From a bacterium (GTDB lineage: Bacteria; Patescibacteriota; Minisyncoccia; Portnoybacterales; JAGGTM01), in the NCBI GenBank assembly GCA_021163745.1, contig JAGGTM010000019.1, positions 1 to 10,772 on the forward strand: 10,772 nucleotides of DNA, read 5' to 3'. Under the pieces are notes generated by a model, which was not told the origin of the DNA, did not search any database, and saw only the letters and a program-made list of their open reading frames with translations. Shown one piece after another: positions 1-5,240 of this stretch. A program made the position numbers and the translations under genes. How positions within the stretch are numbered: position 1 is the stretch's first letter; the number at the start of each line of letters is the position of its first letter.

Positions 1-64
1 GGACTTGAACCTGCGACCTCTCCGACGTATGTCGGAGCGCTCTAACCAACCGAGCTACGTTCCT
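1..64 (-). pseudogene. tRNA-like relic, 3' end outside window
   Basis: Read on the minus strand, this has a tRNA D-arm (GCTC/GAGC), a variable-loop AGGTC and a T-arm beginning GCAGG-TTCAAGT, but it runs off the left edge before the acceptor 3' strand. The anticodon arm is not normal. Positions 20-37 form a 7-bp perfect hairpin, CTCCGAC-ATAC-GTCGGAG, of 18 nt instead of 17, and no reading gives a seven-base loop with U33. The first 46 bases are repeated exactly at 166-211 in a second relic. The acceptor 5' strand (AGGAACG, 58-64) differs from the other members, so this copy may come from another tRNA. It is either a decayed tRNA or a tRNA-like RNA with a new role. Function as a decoding tRNA looks unlikely. 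Confidence 0.6.
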
Positions 65-76
65 TTTATAAGTAAG

Positions 77-149
77 TGGGCGAGGCAGGACTTGAACCTG
101 CGACCTCCTGTTTGTAGGACAGACGCTCTGCCAGCTGAGCTACTCGCCC
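77..149 (-). tRNA. tRNA-Val (anticodon TAC)
   Basis: A 73-nt cloverleaf on the minus strand. The acceptor is GGGCGAG/CTCGCCC, the D-stem GCTC/GAGC, the anticodon stem TCTGT/ACAGG (one T-G wobble), the loop CCTACAA and the T-stem GCAGG/CCTGC, with discriminator A. Position 34-36 reads TAC, which decodes valine GUA and related codons. Position 33 is C, where nearly all elongator tRNAs have U. CCA is not encoded. The gene lies between two hairpin-arm relics and is probably transcribed leftward with the rest of the cluster. The fold is complete, so this is probably a working tRNA despite the loop oddity. Confidence 0.88.
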
Positions 150-150
150 A

Positions 151-184
151 TCTGTGCGCGTGGCAGGACTTGAACCTGCGACCT
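151..184. repeat. 34-bp exact direct repeat of 251-284
   Basis: Bases 151-184 recur without change at 251-284. The repeat covers the tRNA 3' trailer, the acceptor 3' strand and the T-arm. It marks the pseudo-tRNA at 155-229 as a tandem duplicate of the tRNA-Val(GAC) gene at 255-328. The two copies part abruptly at the anticodon arm. Confidence 0.9.
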
Positions 185-229
185 CTCCGACGTATGTCGG
201 AGCGCTCTAACTAATTGAGATAGATGTCA
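155..229 (-). pseudogene. tRNA-Val(GAC)-derived pseudo-tRNA with hairpin anticodon arm
   Basis: The 3' half matches the intact tRNA-Val(GAC): positions 151-184 are identical over 34 nt to 251-284, exactly 100 bp away, covering T-arm, acceptor 3' strand and trailer. The anticodon arm is replaced by the 7-bp hairpin CTCCGAC-ATAC-GTCGGAG (185-202). The 5' half has decayed: the acceptor 5' strand would be TGACATC, which cannot pair with CACGCGC, and the D-stem reads TCTC/GAGC with a mismatch. A closed cloverleaf cannot form. It is best read as a duplicated tRNA gene that acquired the hairpin and lost its 5' end. Confidence 0.7.
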
Positions 230-254
230 CTTTATTTCTTTTTGGTCTTTTCTG

Positions 255-328
255 TGCGCGTGGCAGGACTTGAACCTGCGACCTTCTCGATGTCACCGAG
301 GCGCTCTAACCAACTGAGCTACACGCGC
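255..328 (-). tRNA. tRNA-Val (anticodon GAC)
   Basis: A 74-nt cloverleaf on the minus strand. The acceptor is GCGCGTG/CACGCGC, the D-stem GCTC/GAGC with loop AGTTGGTTA, the T-stem GCAGG/CCTGC with loop TTCAAGT, and the discriminator A. The anticodon stem CCTCG/CGAGA has four good pairs and a C-A mismatch at 27-43. The loop GTGACAT places U at 33 and GAC at 34-36, which gives valine. G at 32 is unusual. CCA is not encoded. Its first ten bases double as the last codons and the UAG stop of the GIY-YIG gene upstream. Confidence 0.85.
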
Positions 329-627
329 CTAAAAGAACTTAAAATATAATCCTTTCGATGTTTCCAAGGGAACATTTTTCTTTGAATGACTGATTCAATG
401 ATATCTTTTCTTTTGTATTTTTTTAAACGATATTCTGCCCGTCTTGCTTCTTCAAGTGTATTACAAGGAAGAAAAACTTTCAATTTTAATGGTCTTATAA
501 AGCGAGTTGATTTCACTTTACCGGTATTATGCTCTTTTAGTCTTCGGTTAATCTTATTGGTGCTCCCAATATAATATCTACCATTTTTTGAGCTTTGTAA
601 TATATATACACCGGGTTGTTGTTTCAT
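319..627 (-). CDS. Small GIY-YIG nuclease-domain protein
   Basis: A 102-residue protein, almost entirely one GIY-YIG domain. GVYIL (residues 6-10) is the GIY element and YYIGST (18-23) the YIG element. The helix with conserved arginine is in NRRLKEHN. A likely catalytic glutamate lies in the EEARRAEYRLKK region. The family contains small single-domain nucleases (UPF0213/YhbQ type) and homing endonuclease cores; DNA cleavage is inferred from the family. I chose the ATG at 625-627. The frame continues upstream to 696, but that part is translated tRNA sequence (the VAQLVRA-type peptide) and is not credible protein. AGGAGG in the tRNA relic, 11 nt before this ATG, can serve as ribosome binding site. 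The stop TAG (319-321) lies inside tRNA-Val(GAC). The gene is therefore wedged between a broken and an intact tRNA. Confidence 0.82.
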   Translation of the reverse strand: MKQQPGVYILQSSKNGRYYIGSTNKINRRLKEHNTGKVKSTRFIRPLKLKVFLPCNTLEEARRAEYRLKKYKRKDIIESVIQRKMFPWKHRKDYILSSFRRV

Positions 628-628
628 A

Positions 629-687
629 GAACCTGCGACCTCCTCCGACATTCGTCGGAGGGCTCTAACCAACTGAGCTACACGCGC
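629..687 (-). pseudogene. Truncated tRNA with hairpin anticodon arm, leader of GIY-YIG gene
   Basis: The 5' part of a tRNA with acceptor strand GCGCGTG, U8-A9 and an intact D-arm. Its first 26 nt equal those of tRNA-Val(GAC). The anticodon arm is an 8-bp hairpin, CCTCCGAC-GAAT-GTCGGAGG (642-661). The T-stem 5' strand GCAGG and TTC follow, and homology ends inside the T-loop at 629, two nt before the GIY-YIG start codon. No acceptor 3' strand is present, so it cannot mature as a tRNA. It sits where the 5' leader of the GIY-YIG mRNA should be and supplies its probable Shine-Dalgarno. Confidence 0.75.
662..687. repeat. 26-bp exact direct repeat of 303-328 flanking the GIY-YIG gene
   Basis: The acceptor 5' strand plus D-arm of the truncated tRNA (662-687) is identical to the same part of tRNA-Val(GAC) (303-328), 359 bp away. 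The two copies bracket the GIY-YIG gene. This could be a duplication boundary or an insertion footprint. Confidence 0.9.
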
Positions 688-699
688 TTTTTCCATACT

Positions 700-727
700 A
701 TTATAGTAAATTATTGAAAAAAGTCAA
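700..727 (-). promoter_or_regulatory. Sigma70-type promoter for the tRNA/GIY-YIG cluster
   Basis: On the minus strand a -35 TTGACT (722-727) and a perfect -10 TATAAT (700-705) are separated by 16 bp. The tRNA relic begins 12 nt after the -10 box, so the transcript would start just upstream of it and run through the GIY-YIG gene and the valine tRNAs. Confidence 0.7.
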
Positions 728-742
728 AAAATAAACTATGTT
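714..742 (+). promoter_or_regulatory. Candidate lepA promoter
   Basis: TTGAAA (714-719) and TATGTT (737-742) are spaced 17 bp apart and lie just before lepA, overlapping the divergent tRNA-cluster promoter. The -10 match is only 4 of 6, so this is tentative. Confidence 0.35.
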
Positions 743-756
743 TTATAAAAAGGAAT

Positions 757-2610
757 ATGGAAGATTATCAAAAATATATTAGAAATTTTTGCATAATATC
801 TCATATAGACCATGGAAAATCTACTTTGGCAGATAGATTTTTGGAATTGACTAATACTGTTAAAAAAGAAAAAATGAAAGAGCAGTACTTAGATAGAATG
901 GATTTAGAAAGAGAAAAAGGCATTACTATTAAGTTGCAGCCAGTAAGAATGGTATATAATATCAATCGCGTTTCTGCTAATCAGGTAAATGTTGAAAGAT
1001 TTATCTTAAATTTAATAGATACACCGGGGCATGTAGATTTTTCATATGAAGTTTCACGTTCTTTAAAAGCAGTAGAAGGGGCAATTTTATTGGTGGATGC
1101 TACCTCGGGAATTCAGGCGCAAACTTTGGCAAATTTAGAATTGGCTTTAGAGCAGAATCTTTGTATTATTCCGGTGATAAACAAAATTGATTTACCCAAT
1201 GCTATGATAGAAGAAACAGAAAAAGAAATTAGAGCATTATTCTCTTCCGATTTTAATCTACACGTGAAGGAGATTATAAAAATATCCGCGAGATACGGCA
1301 CCAATATAGAGAAAGTTTTGAATGAAGTTGTTGCCCGGATTCCTTTTCCGAAGGGAAACGAAGAGCTACCGTTAAAAGCGTTAATTTTTGATTCTCTGTA
1401 TGATTCGTTTAAAGGAGTGATTGCTTTTGTTCGTGTCTTTGAAGGAAAGGTAAGAAAAGGAGATAAAATAAAAATGCTTGGAACGGGAGCGGAATCAGAG
1501 GTATTAGAAATAGGGATATTTAACCCTGATTTTTGCCCAAAAGAATGTTTAAGAGCGGGAGAAATCGGATATATTACCACAAAACTAAAAAATATTTCTT
1601 TGGTAAGGGTTGGGGATACTATAACTTCTTTTGTTTTTTTTGGCAAGGATAATATTTTTGATATTAAACCCCTTTCTGGATACAGAGAACCGAAGCCGAT
1701 GGTGTTTGCCTCGTTTTATCCTGCAAAAGATACTGATTTTGAAAAATTAAAAGATGCTTTGGATAGATTAAAGCTGAATGACGCTTCTATTATTTTTCAA
1801 TTGGAGTCTTCGCCTGCCCTAGGGAGAGGATTTAAATGCGGATTTTTAGGAATGCTCCATTTAGAGATTACTGCAGAGAGGCTTAAGAGAGAATACGGGA
1901 TAGATTTAGCAATTACTTCTCCTAATGTAGAATATGAAATAGAGACGAAAGATGGAAAGATTTTTAAAATTAATTCCCCCGATGAATTACCTCATCTTAA
2001 AAAGATAAAAGAAATAAGAGAGCCGTGGGCCGAGATGGAAATAATCTCTCCACTTCGTTATATGGGAAAGGTAATGGAGTCTGCTTCTTTCTTTAGAGCA
2101 GCGTATAAAGAATGTAGATATTTGAGCCAAAATAGAGTAGTTTTGATATATGAGATTCCTTTAATTGAGCTTATTTCGGGGTTTTACGATAAATTAAAAA
2201 GCGTGAGTTCCGGGTACGCTTCTTTAAATTATAAGTTAAAGGAGTTTAGAAAATCAGATTTAGTTTGTCTTGATATTTTTATATGCGGAGAAAAAATACC
2301 TGCCTTATCTAAAATCGTACCAAAAGAAAAAGCATATTATCAGGCGAGGTCTATAGTAAAGAAATTAAAAGAGATAATTCCTCCTTGTCTTTTTTCTATT
2401 CCTATTCAGGCGGGTATAGAGAATAAAATTATCGCTAGAGAGACTATTCCAGCTTTAAAAAAAGATGTAATCTCTCATTTATATGGAGGAGATTATACGA
2501 GGAAATTAAAATTATTGCAGAAGCAGAGAAAAGGGAAAAAGAGACTTCAGAAGACAGGAAAAATTAAAATTTCTCCAGAGGTATTTTTGAAAGTGTTAAT
2601 TCAGAAGTAG
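757..2610 (+). CDS. lepA: Elongation factor 4 (LepA) GTPase
   Basis: LepA/EF4 is a ribosome-bound GTPase related to EF-G, implicated in back-translocation and ribosome function under stress. At 617 residues it is close to the usual 600. The G1 element is SHIDHGKST (15-23), the switch-I element EREKGITIK (51-59), G3 DTPGH (88-92) with the catalytic-type His92, G4 NKID (142-145) and G5 SARYG. The LepA-specific C-terminal domain is plain: an LYGGDYTRK stretch followed by a lysine-rich KLLQKQRKGKKR tail, which binds near the peptidyl transferase centre. The ATG at 757 has AAGGA just before it. The gene diverges from the tRNA cluster and shares a short promoter region with it. It ends with TAG and I see no clear hairpin terminator after it. 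Confidence 0.97.
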   Translation: MEDYQKYIRNFCIISHIDHGKSTLADRFLELTNTVKKEKMKEQYLDRMDLEREKGITIKLQPVRMVYNINRVSANQVNVERFILNLIDTPGHVDFSYEVSRSLKAVEGAILLVDATSGIQAQTLANLELALEQNLCIIPVINKIDLPNAMIEETEKEIRALFSSDFNLHVKEIIKISARYGTNIEKVLNEVVARIPFPKGNEELPLKALIFDSLYDSFKGVIAFVRVFEGKVRKGDKIKMLGTGAESEVLEIGIFNPDFCPKECLRAGEIGYITTKLKNISLVRVGDTITSFVFFGKDNIFDIKPLSGYREPKPMVFASFYPAKDTDFEKLKDALDRLKLNDASIIFQLESSPALGRGFKCGFLGMLHLEITAERLKREYGIDLAITSPNVEYEIETKDGKIFKINSPDELPHLKKIKEIREPWAEMEIISPLRYMGKVMESASFFRAAYKECRYLSQNRVVLIYEIPLIELISGFYDKLKSVSSGYASLNYKLKEFRKSDLVCLDIFICGEKIPALSKIVPKEKAYYQARSIVKKLKEIIPPCLFSIPIQAGIENKIIARETIPALKKDVISHLYGGDYTRKLKLLQKQRKGKKRLQKTGKIKISPEVFLKVLIQK

Positions 2611-2666
2611 CAGAAAGAATATTGGATTGTTTTTTTCTTGGCTTGTCTTTAATTTTTTTGAGGATT

Positions 2667-2675
2667 TGTTATAAT
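2667..2675 (+). promoter_or_regulatory. Extended -10 promoter element upstream of the ftsB-like gene
   Basis: TGTTATAAT is a perfect TGnTATAAT extended -10. No well-spaced -35 is present, which extended -10 promoters tolerate. A start near 2682 would give a leader of about 165 nt to the ftsB-like gene, antisense to the micro-ORF at 2679-2783. Confidence 0.4.
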
Positions 2676-2678
2676 AGT

Positions 2679-2783
2679 TCACAGCAAAGGAACTAATAGG
2701 AAAATAATCATAGATATAATTACTAAGCTGGCTATTATTATCCAGAAAATACGGAGAATCTTTTTGCGAAGAGTTATTCTCAT
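2679..2783 (-). CDS. 34-residue single-pass membrane micro-protein (hypothetical)
   Basis: An ATG-to-TGA frame of 34 codons on the minus strand in the gap between lepA and the ftsB-like gene. The product begins MRITLRKK, a basic head, and continues as one unbroken run of about 25 hydrophobic residues with a single Trp near the membrane face, ending VPLL. This is the profile of an N-in single-span membrane peptide. No Shine-Dalgarno is visible. TATAAT (2796-2801) lies 12 nt before the ATG, so a nearly leaderless transcript is possible. I do not recognise the family. AT-rich sequence on the antisense of a leader could produce such a run by chance, so the call is tentative. Confidence 0.42.
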   Translation of the reverse strand: MRITLRKKILRIFWIIIASLVIISMIIFLLVPLL

Positions 2784-2846
2784 AGAATTGGATTAATTAT
2801 ATATTATCACAGATAGTTTATAAATTCAATTATAGGTATTATAGGT

Positions 2847-3242
2847 ATGATTAAAAAAATACTTTCCTCTAAAATCTTTTTGTTGTTTATCAGCCTTTGT
2901 TTTATTTACTTGGGGATTTCTACGGTAAAAGAGGCCTATAAAAGATACGAATTGAAAAAAGAAATCGGCAAACTAAAGCAAAAAATAGCCAATTTAGAGG
3001 AGAAAAATAATCAGATGGAAGAGTTAATTGATTATTTTAACCAAGATAGTTTTTTAGAGAAACAGGCAAGGATTAAATTAAATCTCAAAAAATCAGGAGA
3101 GAAAGTTATGATTATCCCCGAAAAACCGAAAGAAAGGAAGCAGGAAGCTATAAGAGTTTTTGACAAAAAAGAACAGCAGGTTGCGCCTGAGCCCAACTGG
3201 AAAGAATGGTGGAATTATTTTTTTAATAATTTGCGAGAGTAG
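2847..3242 (+). CDS. FtsB/DivIC-like septum formation protein
   Basis: A 131-residue protein with a short cytoplasmic head, one membrane span (about residues 9-27), a charged coiled coil (about 32-65) and a compact end domain reading FLEKQARIKLNLKKSGEKVM. That end matches the FtsB/DivIC pattern of E-x-x-AR-x-x-L-x-x-x-x-x-GE. Family members hold the FtsL-FtsB/DivIC-FtsQ complex at the division septum outside the membrane. The tail (residues 95-131) is basic and then Trp-rich and is not typical of the family. The last codons TTG-CGA-GAG-TAG run into tRNA-Gly: the stop is tRNA bases 8-10. The ribosome binding site is weak. Confidence 0.82.
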   Translation: MIKKILSSKIFLLFISLCFIYLGISTVKEAYKRYELKKEIGKLKQKIANLEEKNNQMEELIDYFNQDSFLEKQARIKLNLKKSGEKVMIIPEKPKERKQEAIRVFDKKEQQVAPEPNWKEWWNYFFNNLRE

Positions 3243-3303
3243 TTTAGTGGTAAAACAGTTCCTTCCCAAGGAACAGTCGGGGGTTCGATTCCCCTCTCTC
3301 GCT
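3233..3303 (+). tRNA. tRNA-Gly (anticodon CCC)
   Basis: A 71-nt cloverleaf. The acceptor is GCGAGAG/CTCTCGC, the anticodon stem GTTCC/GGAAC is perfect, the loop TTCCCAA gives CCC at 34-36, the T-stem is GGGGG/CCCCT with loop TTCGATT, and the discriminator is T, as in bacterial tRNA-Gly. CCA is not encoded. It overlaps the last ten bases of the ftsB-like gene and must be cut out of the same transcript if both are read from one promoter. Confidence 0.93.
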
Positions 3304-3359
3304 TTGTGTATCGGGATAGTTCGGCGATAGGGCAGGGTTTTCACCCACTCGTCTGACTT

Positions 3360-3430
3360 GCCGCCTTAGCTTAATGGTAAAGCAATCGCCTCGTAAGCGA
3401 TAGATCTCGGTTCAATTCCGAGAGGCGGCT
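3360..3430 (+). tRNA. tRNA-Thr (anticodon CGT)
   Basis: A 71-nt cloverleaf with acceptor GCCGCCT/AGGCGGC, D-stem GCTT/AAGC, anticodon stem ATCGC/GCGAT, loop CTCGTAA with CGT at 34-36, T-stem CTCGG/CCGAG and discriminator T. It reads ACG codons. CCA is not encoded. It lies 56 nt after tRNA-Gly and 60 nt before prfB, so the two tRNAs and prfB may share a transcript. A 7-bp inverted repeat (3356-3362 and 3433-3439) flanks the gene and invades its first acceptor bases. Confidence 0.94.
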
Positions 3431-3490
3431 TAGGCAAGTTGGGTAGGCAAAGCCAATGCCAAGAACCCGAACTCTTCTCCCGGCACCCTT

Positions 3491-4499
3491 ATGAAAGAAT
3501 TAAAAGAAAAATTAAATCATCTTTATACAGAAATTTTAGAAATGGAAAAATGCCTTGATTTAAAAAGGCACTGTCTTTGACAATGAAAGAAATTGTCAAT
3601 TGGAAATTGTCAAAAATTACGAGAAGGAAATAAAAGAGTTAATAGAACTTTTTGAAATTACCAAAGAGGAGGATTTATTAAAAGAAATAGAGGAGAGATA
3701 TAGTGAATTAGAGAAAAAGATAAAGAAAGAGAAAGTAAAAATATATTTATTCGGAAAATACGATAAGAACAATGCTATAGTTTCTATTTACGCAGGCGCA
3801 GGAGGAACGGATGCATGCGATTTTGCGGATATGCTTTTAAGAATGTATTTAAAGTACGGAAAGAAGCATAATTTTAAAACAGAGATATTGGACATTTCCC
3901 ACAATGAAGAAGGGGGAATAAAGTATGTTACATTTTTAGTGAAAGGCGCCTATGCTTACGGGATTTTAAAAGGAGAAAAAGGAGTGCATAGATTAGTAAG
4001 GTCTTCTCCGTTTAACAGGAAGGGATTACGTCATACATCTTTTGCAAAAGTAGAAGTATTGCCAGAGATTTCTTCTTTCGGGATAAAAGTTAAACCGGAG
4101 GATTTAAAAATAGATACTTATAGAGCAAGCGGTCCCGGAGGTCAGTATGTGAATAAAACCGAATCCGCAGTGAGAATTACCCACTTACCTACGGGGATTT
4201 CCGCTGCTTGTCAGAGTGAGAGATTGCAGGGAGAAAATAAAAGAAAAGCAATGAATCTTCTTAATAGTAAATTGCATTTATACTTTGAAAAGAAAACCGA
4301 AGAGGAGAAAGAAAGGTTAAAGACAAAGAAATCTCCTCGATGGGGGAACCAGATACGTTCTTATGTTTTTTTCCCTTATAAAATGGTGAAGGATTTACGC
4401 ACAAAAGTGATAAGCAAAGACCCTGAGAAGGTGTTGGACGGGCAATTAGATAAATTTATAGAAGCAGAGATTTTTATAGAAAAACATCCTGAAAAATAA
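3491..4499 (+). CDS. prfB: Peptide chain release factor 2, with programmed +1 frameshift
   Basis: RF2 ends translation at UGA and UAA. Frame 0 begins at ATG 3491 (MKELKEKLNH) and stops after 29 codons at CTT-TGA-C (3575-3581), the classic RF2 slip site. A +1 shift at CTT continues as GAC-AAT-GAA into the long frame, giving about 335 residues with no other stop. Conserved parts in full-length numbering are the stop-codon recognition tripeptide SPF (about 172-174) and the catalytic GGQ (about 216-218) in SGPGGQYVNK. The N-terminal domain is some 30 residues shorter than in E. coli. A TTG at 3600 could be miscalled as the start. No Shine-Dalgarno precedes ATG 3491. The gene is followed by ftsE, as in many bacteria. 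Confidence 0.93.
3575..3581 (+). promoter_or_regulatory. prfB +1 frameshift site CTTTGAC
   Basis: CTT-TGA-C is the autoregulatory slip site of RF2 genes: when RF2 is scarce the ribosome pauses at UGA and slips +1 on CUU. The Shine-Dalgarno-like stimulator, usually ending 3 nt before CTT, is here only AAAAGG and ends 6 nt before it (after AGG at 3566-3568), so stimulation may be weak or use another element. Confidence 0.88.
3577..3599 (+). repeat. 8-bp perfect hairpin overlapping the frameshift stop
   Basis: TTGACAAT (3577-3584), a 7-nt loop, and ATTGTCAA (3592-3599) form a perfect stem that includes the in-frame UGA. An 11-nt motif, GAAATTGTCAA, is also repeated at 3589-3599 and 3603-3613, a 14-nt step suggesting a small tandem duplication. 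Confidence 0.75.
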
Positions 4500-4559
4500 A
4501 AAGGCAGTCAGCAATAATGCCTAGTAACTTTTTCTTCTAGAGAAAATAGCTTTATAAAA

Positions 4560-5240
4560 ATGATTCGTTTTGAAAACATAACTAAAATTTATCCTTATAA
4601 TTGTGCTGCTTTGGAAAATGTTAATTTGAGAATAAATCCTCAAGAATTTGTATGCATTGCCGGTCCTTCGGGAGCAGGTAAAACTACTTTGTTAAAACTA
4701 TTGATAAGAGAAGAGGATCCAACAGAAGGGAGTATTTTTTGGAACGGAGAAAATATTTTAGAAATTCCTCCCAAGAAAATTTCTCACTTCAGAAGGAGGA
4801 TAGGATTGGTATTTCAGGATTTCAAACTTCTTTATAACAAAACAGCATATGAGAATATTGCTTTTGCTATGGAAGTGAGCGGGATTTCAGATAGAGAGAT
4901 AGAAAGGGATGTTCCTCAGATATTAAAGTTAGTTGGGTTAGAACATAGAGCGGGTCATTTTCCTTCGCAGTTATCCGGAGGAGAAAAACAGAGAGTTGCT
5001 ATTGCAAGAGCTTTGGCAAATAGGCCGAAGTTGTTGATGGCAGATGAACCAACTGGCAATTTGGATACACTCCATGCTTGGGAAATTATAAGGTTGCTTA
5101 TTAAAATAAATGAACTGGGAACCACGGTCATTTTAGCTACACACGACAAAGAGATTATAAATGGATTGGGCAAAAGAGTGGTTACTTTAAACAACGGAAA
5201 GATTGTGAGAGACGAGGAGGAGGGAAGGTATATACTTTAA
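4560..5240 (+). CDS. ftsE: Cell division ATP-binding protein FtsE
   Basis: A 226-residue ABC ATPase of FtsE type. It has Walker A GPSGAGKTT (35-43), Q-loop Gln86 in VFQDFKLL, signature LSGGE (138-142), Walker B LLMADEP (158-164) with catalytic Glu163, D-loop GNLD and H-loop His195 in ATHDKE. FtsE normally pairs with the membrane subunit FtsX to activate cell-wall hydrolases at the septum. The VFQDF and ADEPTGNLD wording and the position behind prfB favour FtsE over LolD-type relatives. No ftsX follows: the stop codon is followed within a few bases by a repeat element. The start ATG at 4560 has no clear ribosome binding site. All catalytic elements are intact. Confidence 0.92.
   Translation: MIRFENITKIYPYNCAALENVNLRINPQEFVCIAGPSGAGKTTLLKLLIREEDPTEGSIFWNGENILEIPPKKISHFRRRIGLVFQDFKLLYNKTAYENIAFAMEVSGISDREIERDVPQILKLVGLEHRAGHFPSQLSGGEKQRVAIARALANRPKLLMADEPTGNLDTLHAWEIIRLLIKINELGTTVILATHDKEIINGLGKRVVTLNNGKIVRDEEEGRYIL

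Noticed and set aside
5..214. 69-codon plus-strand open frame with repeated DLNLRP
   Set aside because: It is the antisense reading of tRNA and pseudo-tRNA sequence; repeated DLNLRP peptides come from T-arm sequence, not from a protein.
223..297. GTGACATC shared between the 5' end of the pseudo-tRNA (223-230) and the anticodon loop of tRNA-Val(GAC) (289-296 region)
   Set aside because: Only eight bases; too short to claim recombination.
319..687. Group I or other intron splitting a tRNA, with GIY-YIG as its homing gene
   Set aside because: The break lies in the T-loop, not the anticodon loop. No separate 3' exon is seen, since the downstream tRNA is complete, and I see no intron core elements in this short stretch.
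628..696. Upstream 23-codon extension of the GIY-YIG frame
   Set aside because: It translates the truncated tRNA (VAQLVRA-type peptide). The domain starts right after the ATG at 625-627, which has its own AGGAGG.
1113..1646. 177-codon minus-strand frame within lepA
   Set aside because: Shadow of a strongly conserved GTPase gene; no recognisable domain.
2611..2640. Rho-independent terminator after lepA
   Set aside because: There is a T-run (about 2630-2636) but no GC-rich hairpin before it.
3093..3344. 83-codon minus-strand frame over ftsB end and tRNA-Gly
   Set aside because: Contains the antisense tRNA peptide GNRTPDCSLGRN; a known artefact type.
3578..3580. UGA recoded as an amino acid (as in some CPR lineages)
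   Set aside because: The context is the RF2 frameshift site, RF2 itself is present, and no other gene in the window has in-frame UGA.
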